Source: Bacteroidales bacterium (GTDB taxonomy: Bacteria > Bacteroidota > Bacteroidia > Bacteroidales > UBA1402). Taken from it: a stretch of DNA of 6,072 nucleotides. Below the pieces are notes generated by a model. That model saw nothing but the letters and a program-made list of their open reading frames with translations. It ran no database searches and was not told the DNA's origin. Position numbers and translations under genes: made by a program. Location: NCBI GenBank assembly GCA_003506275.1, contig DOBD01000173.1:1-6072 (forward strand). Direction: 5' to 3'. This document shows positions 1 through 6,072 of this stretch, one piece after another (the first letter of the stretch is position 1; every line of letters begins with the position of its first letter).

Positions 1-1002
1 TGCCGTGCCATGCACATTGCTAAGGGTGCTGATGAAGACCTTCGACCGGTCAATGTAGGTTTGTTTTTTTTCTGTAAGGATCCTGAACGGTTATTTCCAC
101 GAACAAGGATTGAGCTGGTCTGGCATAAAGACAACTCCGGAACTATTTTTACGGAGCATTACTTTGGAGGCCCTTTGCATATACAATTGCGTGACGCGCT
201 ATCGTTTATTAGAACGAACATTCTGTCGGAAAAGGTGATGAAGCTACCTGATAAAGCGGAGGCCGAACGATGCTACAATTATCCGTATGCGGCTATTGAG
301 GAAGCTCTTTCCAATGCGGTATATCACAAGAGTTACGAGCTGGGGGCACCCATTGAAGTTCAGGTACGCCCCGACAGGATTGAAATACTCAGCTACCCTG
401 CCGCCATGCCTCCTGTCAACAAGCATGTTTTAAGTACCAGCCGTTTGATTATAGCCCGCCAATACCGTAACCGTCGAATTGGTGATTTTTTGAAAGAGCT
501 TCATCTCACCGAAGGACGTGGAACAGGTTTCCCTTCCATGTATGATGCTATGAGCAAGAATGGTTCTCCAGCTCCAGTATTTGACACAGACGACTCATCT
601 TATTTACTGGTAACACTTCCCATTCATTCGGCGTTCAGCGTACAAGCTGACGTAAGAAGTGTCCAAGCTGTCGACCAGGTTGATGTACAGCTGTTCAATA
701 CGTTAGATGACTTAGTCAAGTTTTGCGACCAAGCTAGTGACCAAGCTATCGCACTGTTGGAGATGTCGGTTCATTCAAAAGTTAAAGACCTGCTCCGCTT
801 TGTGAGTACTTGGAAAAGTAGGGAGGAAATACTGTCCACGATCGATGTTTCAAACAGGTCTAAACATAAGAGAAAGTTCATCGATCCACTTCTGAATGTT
901 GGATGGATTGAAATGAAACACCCCAACCAATTAACTCACCCTTACCAACAGTATAAAATCACGGAATCAGGGAAACGATTATTGACACTCATCAACAAGT
1001 AA
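1..1002 (+). CDS. RecG-related ATP-binding protein with C-terminal winged helix (5' end off window)
   Basis: The reading frame is already open at base 1, so the true start lies to the left and the ATG at 10 is probably internal. Three parts are visible. A linker typical of proteins with an AlbA_2 domain contains VNVGLFFF and DPERLFP. A GHKL-type ATPase of the HATPase_c_4 kind follows, at about bases 280-630, with the N-box sequence EEALSNAVYHK (Asn at 313-315), DRIEIL, RNRRIGDFLKELHL and the glycine loop TEGRGTGFP. A winged helix covers about bases 780-1002 (REEIL, PLLNVGWIEM, YKITESGKRLL). Relatives are annotated as 'ATP-binding protein' or RecG-related regulator and usually carry an N-terminal AlbA_2 nucleic-acid-binding domain; its presence here is inferred. 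One oddity is PAAMPP where relatives usually have glycine after the proline. The gene ends 11 bp before the helicase gene, so the two are probably co-transcribed. The family is clear, but the role (defence component or regulator) is not. Confidence 0.85.
   Translation, partial: CRAMHIAKGADEDLRPVNVGLFFFCKDPERLFPRTRIELVWHKDNSGTIFTEHYFGGPLHIQLRDALSFIRTNILSEKVMKLPDKAEAERCYNYPYAAIEEALSNAVYHKSYELGAPIEVQVRPDRIEILSYPAAMPPVNKHVLSTSRLIIARQYRNRRIGDFLKELHLTEGRGTGFPSMYDAMSKNGSPAPVFDTDDSSYLLVTLPIHSAFSVQADVRSVQAVDQVDVQLFNTLDDLVKFCDQASDQAIALLEMSVHSKVKDLLRFVSTWKSREEILSTIDVSNRSKHKRKFIDPLLNVGWIEMKHPNQLTHPYQQYKITESGKRLLTLINK
727..748 (+). repeat. Short tandem repeat inside the ATPase gene (DQA-DQA)
   Basis: GACCAAGCTA occurs at 727-736 and again at 739-748, a 12-bp period that keeps the reading frame and encodes DQASDQA. 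A related DQVDVQ lies about 15 residues upstream. It sits in the linker between the ATPase domain and the winged helix. Many relatives carry runs of DQV-type repeats in this linker, so this looks like a decayed form of a family trait rather than a separate element. Confidence 0.6.
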
Positions 1003-1013
1003 ACCAATAGCGC

Positions 1014-4000
1014 ATGTCTCAAAACTTCATCACCAATAACAGCGGCCAAAAAGCCTTGAAAACCAGGCTGAATACGTTGATATCCATCAGTGAGGAATTG
1101 AAGTTCCTGGTAGGGTTCTTTTATTTTTCGGGTTGGAAGGAAGTGTACGAATCGCTCAAAACAAACAAAGAAGTGACGCTCAGGCTTCTGGTTGGGTTGC
1201 AGGTTGACAAACTGCTGTATGACAACCTGGTTGAACATGGTATTCAGGAGGAACGGCTTTCTAACGACGATCGTTTCAACAATTTTCTTGAATCCTTGCG
1301 AAAGGCCTTGAACACGGATGATTCAGATACAGAAGCTTTTTACAACCAGGTCTTTTTCTTTCTGGAAATGATTGAGGAAGGCCGTTTGATTATTCGTAAA
1401 ACCAAGAACCCCAATCATGCGAAACTCTACCTGTTTAAACTGAACCAACAGCAGGCAACGATACAGGGCATGAAGGGGCAATTCATTACAGGCAGCAGTA
1501 ATTTGACCAGTGCCGGGTTGTCGGGCCAGGAAGAATTCAACGTTGAGATTAAGGATTACGGTTATCAGGATGCTGATGCCTACTTCGAGGCATTGTGGGC
1601 AGAGGCTGCACCAATTACTGAGGTTCCCCAACAGAAACAAATTGTCATCGATTTGGTTGGAAACAAAACACTGGCCGCCAAGGTCTCACCCTACGAGGCA
1701 TATGCTTTGATATTAAAAACGTATCTCGATCTTCAACAAACCAAACACGTTCAATCGTCTGTTCTCGAATTGCTTAAAAGCAATGGGTTTAAGGAATTTG
1801 CGTACCAAATTGATGCGGTAAACCAGGGCCTCAGTATTATCAACGAATACAATGGTGTTGTCATTGCTGATGTGGTAGGGTTGGGTAAGTCGGTTATTGC
1901 CTCATTGATTGCCAAGAATCTGGATAAACCAACCATGGTCATCTGTCCTCCCGGTCTGATGGGTGAAAAGAATACCAAAGAGCCTTCTGGGTGGTACGAA
2001 TACGTCTATAATTTCAAGTTGAACTGTGAGGTGGAAAGCCGTGGGAAACTCATTGAGATTGCCGAATCCATTGACAAACGCAACATCGAGGTTGTTATCG
2101 TTGATGAGGCTCATTACTTCCGTAATCAAGACACTGAGGACTATGAAGCCCTGTTAAAGATTTGCAGGGATCGTTTTGTCATCTTGTTGACGGCAACCCC
2201 CTTCAATAACTCACCGGCTGACGTGTTTTCGTTGTTGAAGCTCTTTGTTGTTCCGGGCAAATCGGGTATCACCATTGACAATGATTTGCATCAATTGTTT
2301 ATCGGATTTGGCACCCGGTTCAAAAAGTTATCCGAGATTGAGCGCTTCGCTGCTTCAACCAAGGATAGCAAGCGATTGAAAGCCCTAAAGCTGTATGTTG
2401 AGTTGTTTGGGGAATCGGAAATTGACCTAAAGAAGGTCCGAAATGAGACAAAGCGCCTTGCCAATCAGATCAAGCACGTTATTTCCCCGGTTATCATTCG
2501 TCGCAACCGACTGGATTTGAAAAACGACTATCTGTATTCAAAGGAAGTCACCGAGTTATCGGTTATCAAAGACCCTATTGAACTGTTCTACCAGTTGAAC
2601 CCGGAGCAGAGTGCGTTTTACGATAAGGTTTTGACCGATTATTTTGGTGAAGATGGTGTGTTTACAGGTGCTATTTATCAGCCTTTCATCTACGAGAAAG
2701 AAGTTCAAGAGGGCAAACTGGATGAAGAGGGAAACAGGGCGGCCGTGATTCAGGCGAACTTGTTCGACTTTATGCGGCGATTGCTCGTGAAACGCTTCGA
2801 AAGTTCTTTTGGTGCTTTTTATGACTCGATCAATCGATTCCTTCGCATTCATGTTCGGGTCAAAGCATTCATTGAAAAAACGGATGGGAAATACATACTG
2901 GATAGAAAGTTGATGGATATTCTCATGGAGGAAAACGACATGGATACCATTCTTCATGTGTTGGATGATTACGAAAACAATCTTCTGTTTAAGCGTATAC
3001 CCAAGAACAATACCGTATACGATGTCAAGAAGTTTAAACGGAAAACGGCGTTCTTTGAAAACATTGACAAGGATATCGCACTTTTCGCACAACTCAAATT
3101 GGAGCTGGAGAAACTGGACATTGTTCACAATGATCCTAAAAGAGAGAGGGTGACAAAAGAGGTGGATGTTATTCGTAAAAGTGACAAGCATCGAAAAGTG
3201 ATTGTTTTTACTGAGTATTCTGATACGGTCAATCACCTGGAACCCTATTTCAAGCAGAAGTATGATGGCAGGGTCTTGGTCTGCAACGGAAACATGAGTG
3301 CCACCTTGCATCATACACTGAACGCCAATTTCAATGCCCAATACAAGGGTGAACAAGCCGACGAATACGATGTGTTGATTACCAGCGACAAGCTTTCAGA
3401 AGGTTTCAACCTAAACAGAGCAGGAGTCATCATCAACTACGACATACCCTGGAATCCGACACGAGTTATACAACGAGTGGGGCGTATCAATCGAATAGGA
3501 ACAAAGGTGTTTGATGAGTTGTTTATCTACAACCTGTTTCCCTCAGACGCGGGAGCGGGTGTGGTGCAGGTACGTGATATCGCCTCTCAGAAAATGTTCC
3601 TGATTCACAATGCGCTGGGAGAAGACTCCAAGATATTTGACCCCAGCGAAGAACCCACACCGGCTAAGCTGTTCAATAAGGTAAACGAAAACCCGGACAC
3701 CGAAGGTGAAGAAAGCTTAAGTACCCGCATAAGAAACAGGTACTTTGAGATTGAACAAAGCCACCCTGACGTAATCAAGAAGATATCCGAGGTACCAACA
3801 AGGGTTAAGTCCGGCAAACCGTATACAGAGAACCAAGTCTGCGTTCTAAGGAAGAAAGGATTAAGCCTATTCACCCATGTAGTACCTACTAAGCATTCCG
3901 ATAACGCCAAGGTGAAGGAGGTCACCTTCGAAGAATTTCTGTCGTTGGTCGAGTGCTCCTATGACACGCCATTTGTACCTCTGTCACCCAACTTCTGGCC

Positions 4001-4373
4001 AGCATACAATGATGTTCGAGCCATTAAACCCAGCACCAAGAAATTCAGCAGTCAAATGTCATTGGAGGCAAAAGCCTACGAGAATCTGAAATGCGCCATC
4101 AGGTTGCTTGACACCAACAACGATGCCTTAATGAGCTTTATTAAAGTCCTGATCACTGATATTGAGAAATATAAAACCCTGGCAGATAGAACCCTGGGGA
4201 AAATAGCTCGACTTGAACTTACCACCAAATCAAGCGATCAAACCAAAAAACTATTTGCCGATGAAATCCTCCGCATCAGAACAAATTTGGGGGCAGACTA
4301 CCTTGACCGGATACTCAAACGCATCGAACACCAAAAGAATGAAGTGGTGATTGCGGTGGAGAATTCAATATAA
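1014..4373 (+). CDS. PLD-type nuclease fused to SNF2-class helicase
   Basis: A complete protein of 1119 residues, likely a cytoplasmic DNA-acting enzyme. The N-terminal part (about 1-200) is a phospholipase-D-like nuclease domain: FLVGFFYFSGW at 31-41, the HxK motif at H135-K137, GSSN at 160-163 and a downstream Glu-rich EEF. Only one such half-site is present, so the active site may form by dimerisation. The helicase follows: Q-motif-like YQ at 264-265, motif I DVVGLGKS at 286-293, motif II DEAH at 364-367, motif III TATP at 394-397, motif IV around VIVFTEYS (729-736), motif V ITSDKLSEGFNL (789-800) and motif VI QRVGRINRIG (820-829) with candidate arginine fingers R824 and R827. All motifs are intact, so ATPase and translocase activity is expected. 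A long segment (about 500-720) separates the two RecA-like lobes. The last 220 residues match no domain I recognise. The ATG lies 11 bp after the upstream stop, without a Shine-Dalgarno sequence. DISARM has SNF2 and PLD proteins as separate subunits (DrmD, DrmC); here the two activities are fused. A defence role is inferred. Confidence 0.93.
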   Translation: MSQNFITNNSGQKALKTRLNTLISISEELKFLVGFFYFSGWKEVYESLKTNKEVTLRLLVGLQVDKLLYDNLVEHGIQEERLSNDDRFNNFLESLRKALNTDDSDTEAFYNQVFFFLEMIEEGRLIIRKTKNPNHAKLYLFKLNQQQATIQGMKGQFITGSSNLTSAGLSGQEEFNVEIKDYGYQDADAYFEALWAEAAPITEVPQQKQIVIDLVGNKTLAAKVSPYEAYALILKTYLDLQQTKHVQSSVLELLKSNGFKEFAYQIDAVNQGLSIINEYNGVVIADVVGLGKSVIASLIAKNLDKPTMVICPPGLMGEKNTKEPSGWYEYVYNFKLNCEVESRGKLIEIAESIDKRNIEVVIVDEAHYFRNQDTEDYEALLKICRDRFVILLTATPFNNSPADVFSLLKLFVVPGKSGITIDNDLHQLFIGFGTRFKKLSEIERFAASTKDSKRLKALKLYVELFGESEIDLKKVRNETKRLANQIKHVISPVIIRRNRLDLKNDYLYSKEVTELSVIKDPIELFYQLNPEQSAFYDKVLTDYFGEDGVFTGAIYQPFIYEKEVQEGKLDEEGNRAAVIQANLFDFMRRLLVKRFESSFGAFYDSINRFLRIHVRVKAFIEKTDGKYILDRKLMDILMEENDMDTILHVLDDYENNLLFKRIPKNNTVYDVKKFKRKTAFFENIDKDIALFAQLKLELEKLDIVHNDPKRERVTKEVDVIRKSDKHRKVIVFTEYSDTVNHLEPYFKQKYDGRVLVCNGNMSATLHHTLNANFNAQYKGEQADEYDVLITSDKLSEGFNLNRAGVIINYDIPWNPTRVIQRVGRINRIGTKVFDELFIYNLFPSDAGAGVVQVRDIASQKMFLIHNALGEDSKIFDPSEEPTPAKLFNKVNENPDTEGEESLSTRIRNRYFEIEQSHPDVIKKISEVPTRVKSGKPYTENQVCVLRKKGLSLFTHVVPTKHSDNAKVKEVTFEEFLSLVECSYDTPFVPLSPNFWPAYNDVRAIKPSTKKFSSQMSLEAKAYENLKCAIRLLDTNNDALMSFIKVLITDIEKYKTLADRTLGKIARLELTTKSSDQTKKLFADEILRIRTNLGADYLDRILKRIEHQKNEVVIAVENSI

Positions 4374-4408
4374 AACTTGTTCGTATCATTTTTGAGCCCC
4401 CAAAGCAA

Positions 4409-4438
4409 CAAGGACCTACAGTTTCCTGTAAGTCCTTG
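4409..4438 (-). terminator. Stem-loop downstream of tRNA-Pro, probable terminator
   Basis: A 13-bp inverted repeat (4409-4421 with 4426-4438) encloses a 4-base loop. Read on the minus strand the stem is fully paired, with one U-G wobble, and the loop is GAAA, a stable GNRA tetraloop. Read on the plus strand the same position is a C-A mismatch. The minus-strand reading is therefore favoured: a terminator or processing hairpin 12 bases past the tRNA 3' end. The stem is followed by TTGCTTT rather than a clean U-run, so termination may be imperfect. It could also stop transcripts arriving from the helicase gene. Confidence 0.65.
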
Positions 4439-4449
4439 ATTCTCAGCAG

Positions 4450-4525
4450 TCGGGGTGACTAGATTCGAACTAGCGACCACTCGCCCCCCAGACGAGTACT
4501 CTAAACCGGGCTGAGCTACACCCCG
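4450..4525 (-). tRNA. tRNA-Pro (anticodon GGG)
   Basis: The minus strand folds into a full cloverleaf of 76 bases. The acceptor stem CGGGGTG pairs perfectly with CACCCCG. The D stem is GCTC with GAGT, and the D loop contains the conserved GG. The anticodon stem is CTCGT with GCGAG around the loop CTGGGGG, giving anticodon GGG. The T arm has the loop TTCGAAT. C1-G72 and discriminator A73 fit proline tRNAs. The bases after A73 are CTG, so CCA is not encoded and must be added enzymatically. It reads proline codons CCC and CCU. Its own promoter lies just upstream and a stem-loop lies just downstream. Confidence 0.96.
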
Positions 4526-4538
4526 TGCTTTTGCGGTG

Positions 4539-4570
4539 CAAATGTAGTGCTTTTTTTGGGACGGCGCAAA
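4539..4570 (-). promoter_or_regulatory. Bacteroidota-type promoter of tRNA-Pro
   Basis: On the minus strand, TTTG (4567-4570) is followed after exactly 20 bases by TACATTTG (4539-4546). This matches the Bacteroidota consensus of TTTG near -33 and TAnnTTTG near -7. The -7 box ends 13 bases before the first base of the tRNA, which leaves a leader of only a few bases, as expected for a tRNA transcript. It is the strongest promoter match in the window. Confidence 0.8.
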
Positions 4571-4572
4571 TC

Positions 4573-4582
4573 TGAGGCCTCA
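4573..4582. other. 10-bp perfect palindrome between aroB and the tRNA promoter
   Basis: TGAGGCCTCA is self-complementary and lies directly upstream of the tRNA promoter's -33 box and 19 bases past the aroB stop codon. With no loop bases it would make a poor hairpin and no U-run follows, so it is not a convincing aroB terminator. It could be a protein-binding site or chance. No other terminator is visible after aroB, so some aroB transcripts may run into the tRNA. Confidence 0.3.
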
Positions 4583-4601
4583 AAAATAAAGCAAACAGTT
4601 A

Positions 4602-5681
4602 TTAAATCCCCATCGTATCCTGTAGGTAGTCGAGGCTAGTTTCCAGCAGGGCTTTGTCCGTGATTTTGTCGAGGTGTAACACATGATTAAGGTGTAAATC
4701 GCCGATGTCGTATAAGAGGGTGAAATTCAAGCCTTTGCTTTCGTTCTTTTTATCATGGGTCATAGCATCGAACAAGTAAGGGTAGTCGGCGCAGGTCAAG
4801 GGCGGGGTGCCATAGGTTTCCTTGACAAAGCGGTTCATGCGTTTGAGCAGCTCTGCGGGGAAGCCCAGCATGCAGTGTGCCAGGAACAGTTCACAGACCA
4901 TACCCCAGGCGATGGCGTATCCGTGTAACACAGGCTGCTGGATGTGGTGGGAGAGGCTTTCAATGGCGTGTCCCATGGTATGGCCCAGGTTCAGGGCTTT
5001 GCGCAGGCCTTTTTCGTGAGGGTCCTGGCTGGTGATTTCGTATTTAATCTCAACGGAGCGGCGTACGGCGTCTAAAAAAGCAGGAGCGGCGGGTTGGCTA
5101 AGGTCAAGTTTGAATAGGCTGTCGAGGTAAGCTGCGTCAGACAACAAACCGTGTTTCAGCATTTCGGCAAAACCGGACAGACAGTTGGCCTGGTCAAGGG
5201 TGGCGAAGAAGGGCGCGTAAAAGACGACGGCCTTGGGTTGATGGAAAGAACCTACCTCGTTTTTCAACCCGTTGAAGTTGATGCCGGTCTTGCCACCAAC
5301 GGCTGCGTCGACAGCTCCCAGGATGGTGGTGGGTAGGTTGATGACATCCATGCCGCGTTTGAACGTGGCGGCGGCAAAACCACCCAGGTCGGTCACCATG
5401 CCCCCGCCCAGGTTGATGAGGACGGAGTGGCGCGTGGCTCCCTCCCGGCTCAGAAAGCCCCATAACAAGGCCAGACTGTCCACGTTCTTGTGGTCATCGC
5501 CAGCGGGTACGACTATGAGCTTGGCTTCACGCAAGCATTCAAATTCGCTGATGTAGGGTAGACAAGTGATTTCCGTGGTGGTGTCACAGCAGATGAAACG
5601 TTGTTGGGGAGCGTACGTTTCGAGCAGTTGGGCAAGGGTTGATTCCAACGCATCAGTGAACAGGAGGTTGTCAGGAAGCAT
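4602..5681 (-). CDS. aroB: 3-dehydroquinate synthase (shikimate pathway)
   Basis: AroB turns DAHP (3-deoxy-D-arabino-heptulosonate 7-phosphate) into 3-dehydroquinate, the second step of the shikimate route to chorismate and aromatic amino acids. It is cytoplasmic and uses NAD and a divalent metal. The 359-residue length is normal. Visible family motifs are GDDHKN (61-66), the NAD-binding GGGMVTDLGGFAAATFKRG (92-110), PTTILGAVDAAVGGKTGIN (117-134 region), GFAEMLKHG (170-178), LNLGHTMGHAIE (230-241), HGYAIAWGM (253-261) and DKKN (310-313). The expected metal ligands are E173, H234 and H253, all present. HGYA stands where many bacteria have HGEA. The ATG is the first possible start, because an in-frame TAA lies six bases before it. 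There is no Shine-Dalgarno sequence. The gene is divergent from the cardiolipin synthase gene and tail-first toward tRNA-Pro. It appears intact and housekeeping. Confidence 0.97.
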   Translation of the reverse strand: MLPDNLLFTDALESTLAQLLETYAPQQRFICCDTTTEITCLPYISEFECLREAKLIVVPAGDDHKNVDSLALLWGFLSREGATRHSVLINLGGGMVTDLGGFAAATFKRGMDVINLPTTILGAVDAAVGGKTGINFNGLKNEVGSFHQPKAVVFYAPFFATLDQANCLSGFAEMLKHGLLSDAAYLDSLFKLDLSQPAAPAFLDAVRRSVEIKYEITSQDPHEKGLRKALNLGHTMGHAIESLSHHIQQPVLHGYAIAWGMVCELFLAHCMLGFPAELLKRMNRFVKETYGTPPLTCADYPYLFDAMTHDKKNESKGLNFTLLYDIGDLHLNHVLHLDKITDKALLETSLDYLQDTMGI

Positions 5682-5703
5682 GGCTTAACGGGCTGTTGTG
5701 GCA

Positions 5704-5711
5704 CAAAGGTA
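5704..5711 (-). promoter_or_regulatory. Candidate -7 box of the aroB promoter
   Basis: On the minus strand this reads TACCTTTG, matching the TAnnTTTG consensus, 22 bases before the aroB ATG. That would give a short leader of roughly 15 bases. No clear TTTG or TTG is found about 20 bases further upstream, so the -33 part is missing or weak. Confidence 0.5.
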
Positions 5712-5720
5712 AGGGAATTA

Positions 5721-5751
5721 TTGCTTTATCGGCCGTTTTTTTTCATATTTG
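5721..5751 (+). promoter_or_regulatory. Candidate promoter of the cardiolipin synthase gene
   Basis: TTG at 5721-5723 is followed after 20 bases by CATATTTG (5744-5751), one base off the TAnnTTTG consensus at its first position. The spacing equals that of the tRNA promoter in this window. Transcription would start near 5757, giving a leader of about 70 bases before the ATG at 5829. It lies where the -33 region of the divergent aroB promoter would fall. Confidence 0.55.
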
Positions 5752-5828
5752 CAGCCTGACAGCGCTATTGCTCCCAGATTGACCAACCGCTTCAATACGT
5801 TGCGGCAATGCTTAGTAGACCTTGATCC

Positions 5829-6072
5829 ATGCCCGAATTACCCATAGACTCCTGGCCCGAACTCTTCAGATGGTTGTTGTATTCCTTCTATCTGTTCACC
5901 TTGGTGGGAACCATCCTGATTGTTGTTTTAGACAACCGTAATCCGGTCAAGACCATTTCCTGGGTGTTGGTGCTTGTCTTTTTGCCTTACCTGGGGTTGA
6001 TTCTCTACATTTTTTTAGGACAACGCTACCGCAAAAAGAAAATCATCTCCAAGAAAAGTATCCGCAGCATCG
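5829..6072 (+). CDS. cls: Cardiolipin synthase, N-terminal part (3' end off window)
   Basis: The first 81 codons of a membrane protein that runs off the right edge. Two hydrophobic segments (about residues 14-34 and 43-63) flank a short loop with R37-N38-P39. Then come W45, P53, G56, Y60 and G64, followed by a basic stretch (QRYRKKK). This is the PLDc_N membrane-anchor pattern found at the start of bacterial cardiolipin synthases, which join two phosphatidylglycerols into cardiolipin at the inner membrane. The two catalytic HKD motifs would lie beyond the edge, so activity cannot be judged. The ATG is the first possible start, since an in-frame TGA lies at 5823-5825. No Shine-Dalgarno sequence is seen. 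Some other PLDc_N membrane proteins start the same way, so the exact name is slightly uncertain. Confidence 0.85.
   Translation, partial: MPELPIDSWPELFRWLLYSFYLFTLVGTILIVVLDNRNPVKTISWVLVLVFLPYLGLILYIFLGQRYRKKKIISKKSIRSI

Noticed and set aside
2556..3356. A 266-codon open frame on the minus strand opposite the helicase gene
   Set aside because: It lies wholly inside the helicase coding sequence, shows no recognisable domain, and the plus-strand frame carries clear helicase motifs on both sides. It is a chance antisense frame.
3605..3925. A 106-codon minus-strand frame opposite the helicase C-terminal region
   Set aside because: No domain, no promoter, and complete overlap with the intact helicase frame.
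4573..4582. Palindrome TGAGGCCTCA as an aroB terminator
   Set aside because: A 10-bp palindrome with no loop and no following U-run does not make a convincing intrinsic terminator. Kept only as a low-confidence site.
5194..5556. Open frames of 89 and 94 codons overlapping aroB in other frames
   Set aside because: They overlap the well-conserved AroB core, have low-complexity translations rich in Arg, Pro and His, and lack any promoter. They are shadows of a G+C-rich gene.
1014..6072. Possible functional link between the PLD helicase and the PLD-family cardiolipin synthase
   Set aside because: They share only the broad superfamily. They lie on opposite sides of the tRNA, with aroB between, and belong to different contexts (DNA processing versus lipid synthesis).
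1..6072. CRISPR array, insertion sequence or riboswitch
   Set aside because: No regularly spaced repeats, transposase-like frame, terminal inverted repeats or structured leader were seen. The intergenic stretches are all shorter than 230 bp and mostly explained.

Overview
The window looks like chromosomal DNA of a member of the Bacteroidota. Three things point there. The best promoters fit the Bacteroidota consensus (TTTG near -33, TAnnTTTG near -7). The three visible start codons lack Shine-Dalgarno sequences. The tRNA gene does not encode its CCA end. The genus cannot be told from this sequence.

Left part (1-4373, plus strand): two closely spaced genes, 11 bp apart, that look like one operon. 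The first is cut by the left edge. It is a RecG-related, GHKL-type ATP-binding protein whose expected N-terminal AlbA_2 (Schlafen-like) domain would lie outside the window, and it ends in a winged helix. The second is a complete 1119-residue protein that joins a phospholipase-D-type nuclease domain to a SNF2-class superfamily 2 helicase. Such genes are typical of accessory, probably anti-phage, islands. I recognise the domains but cannot match this exact pair to a named defence system.

Middle (4374-4601): a stem-loop, a tRNA-Pro(GGG) gene on the minus strand and that tRNA's own promoter. The accessory operon ends beside the 3' end of the tRNA, the usual side for integration of mobile islands, so the tRNA may mark the island boundary.

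Right part (4602-6072): housekeeping genes. A complete aroB (3-dehydroquinate synthase, shikimate pathway) lies on the minus strand. Divergent from it is the start of a cardiolipin synthase gene on the plus strand, cut by the right edge. The 147-bp gap between them holds candidate promoters for both. Sample lines counted by hand give about 38-47% G+C in the left operon and 43-63% in aroB, which fits different histories for the two halves but does not prove it.

The main point of interest is the ATPase plus nuclease-helicase pair and its position against the tRNA. No CRISPR array, insertion sequence, rRNA or riboswitch was seen.
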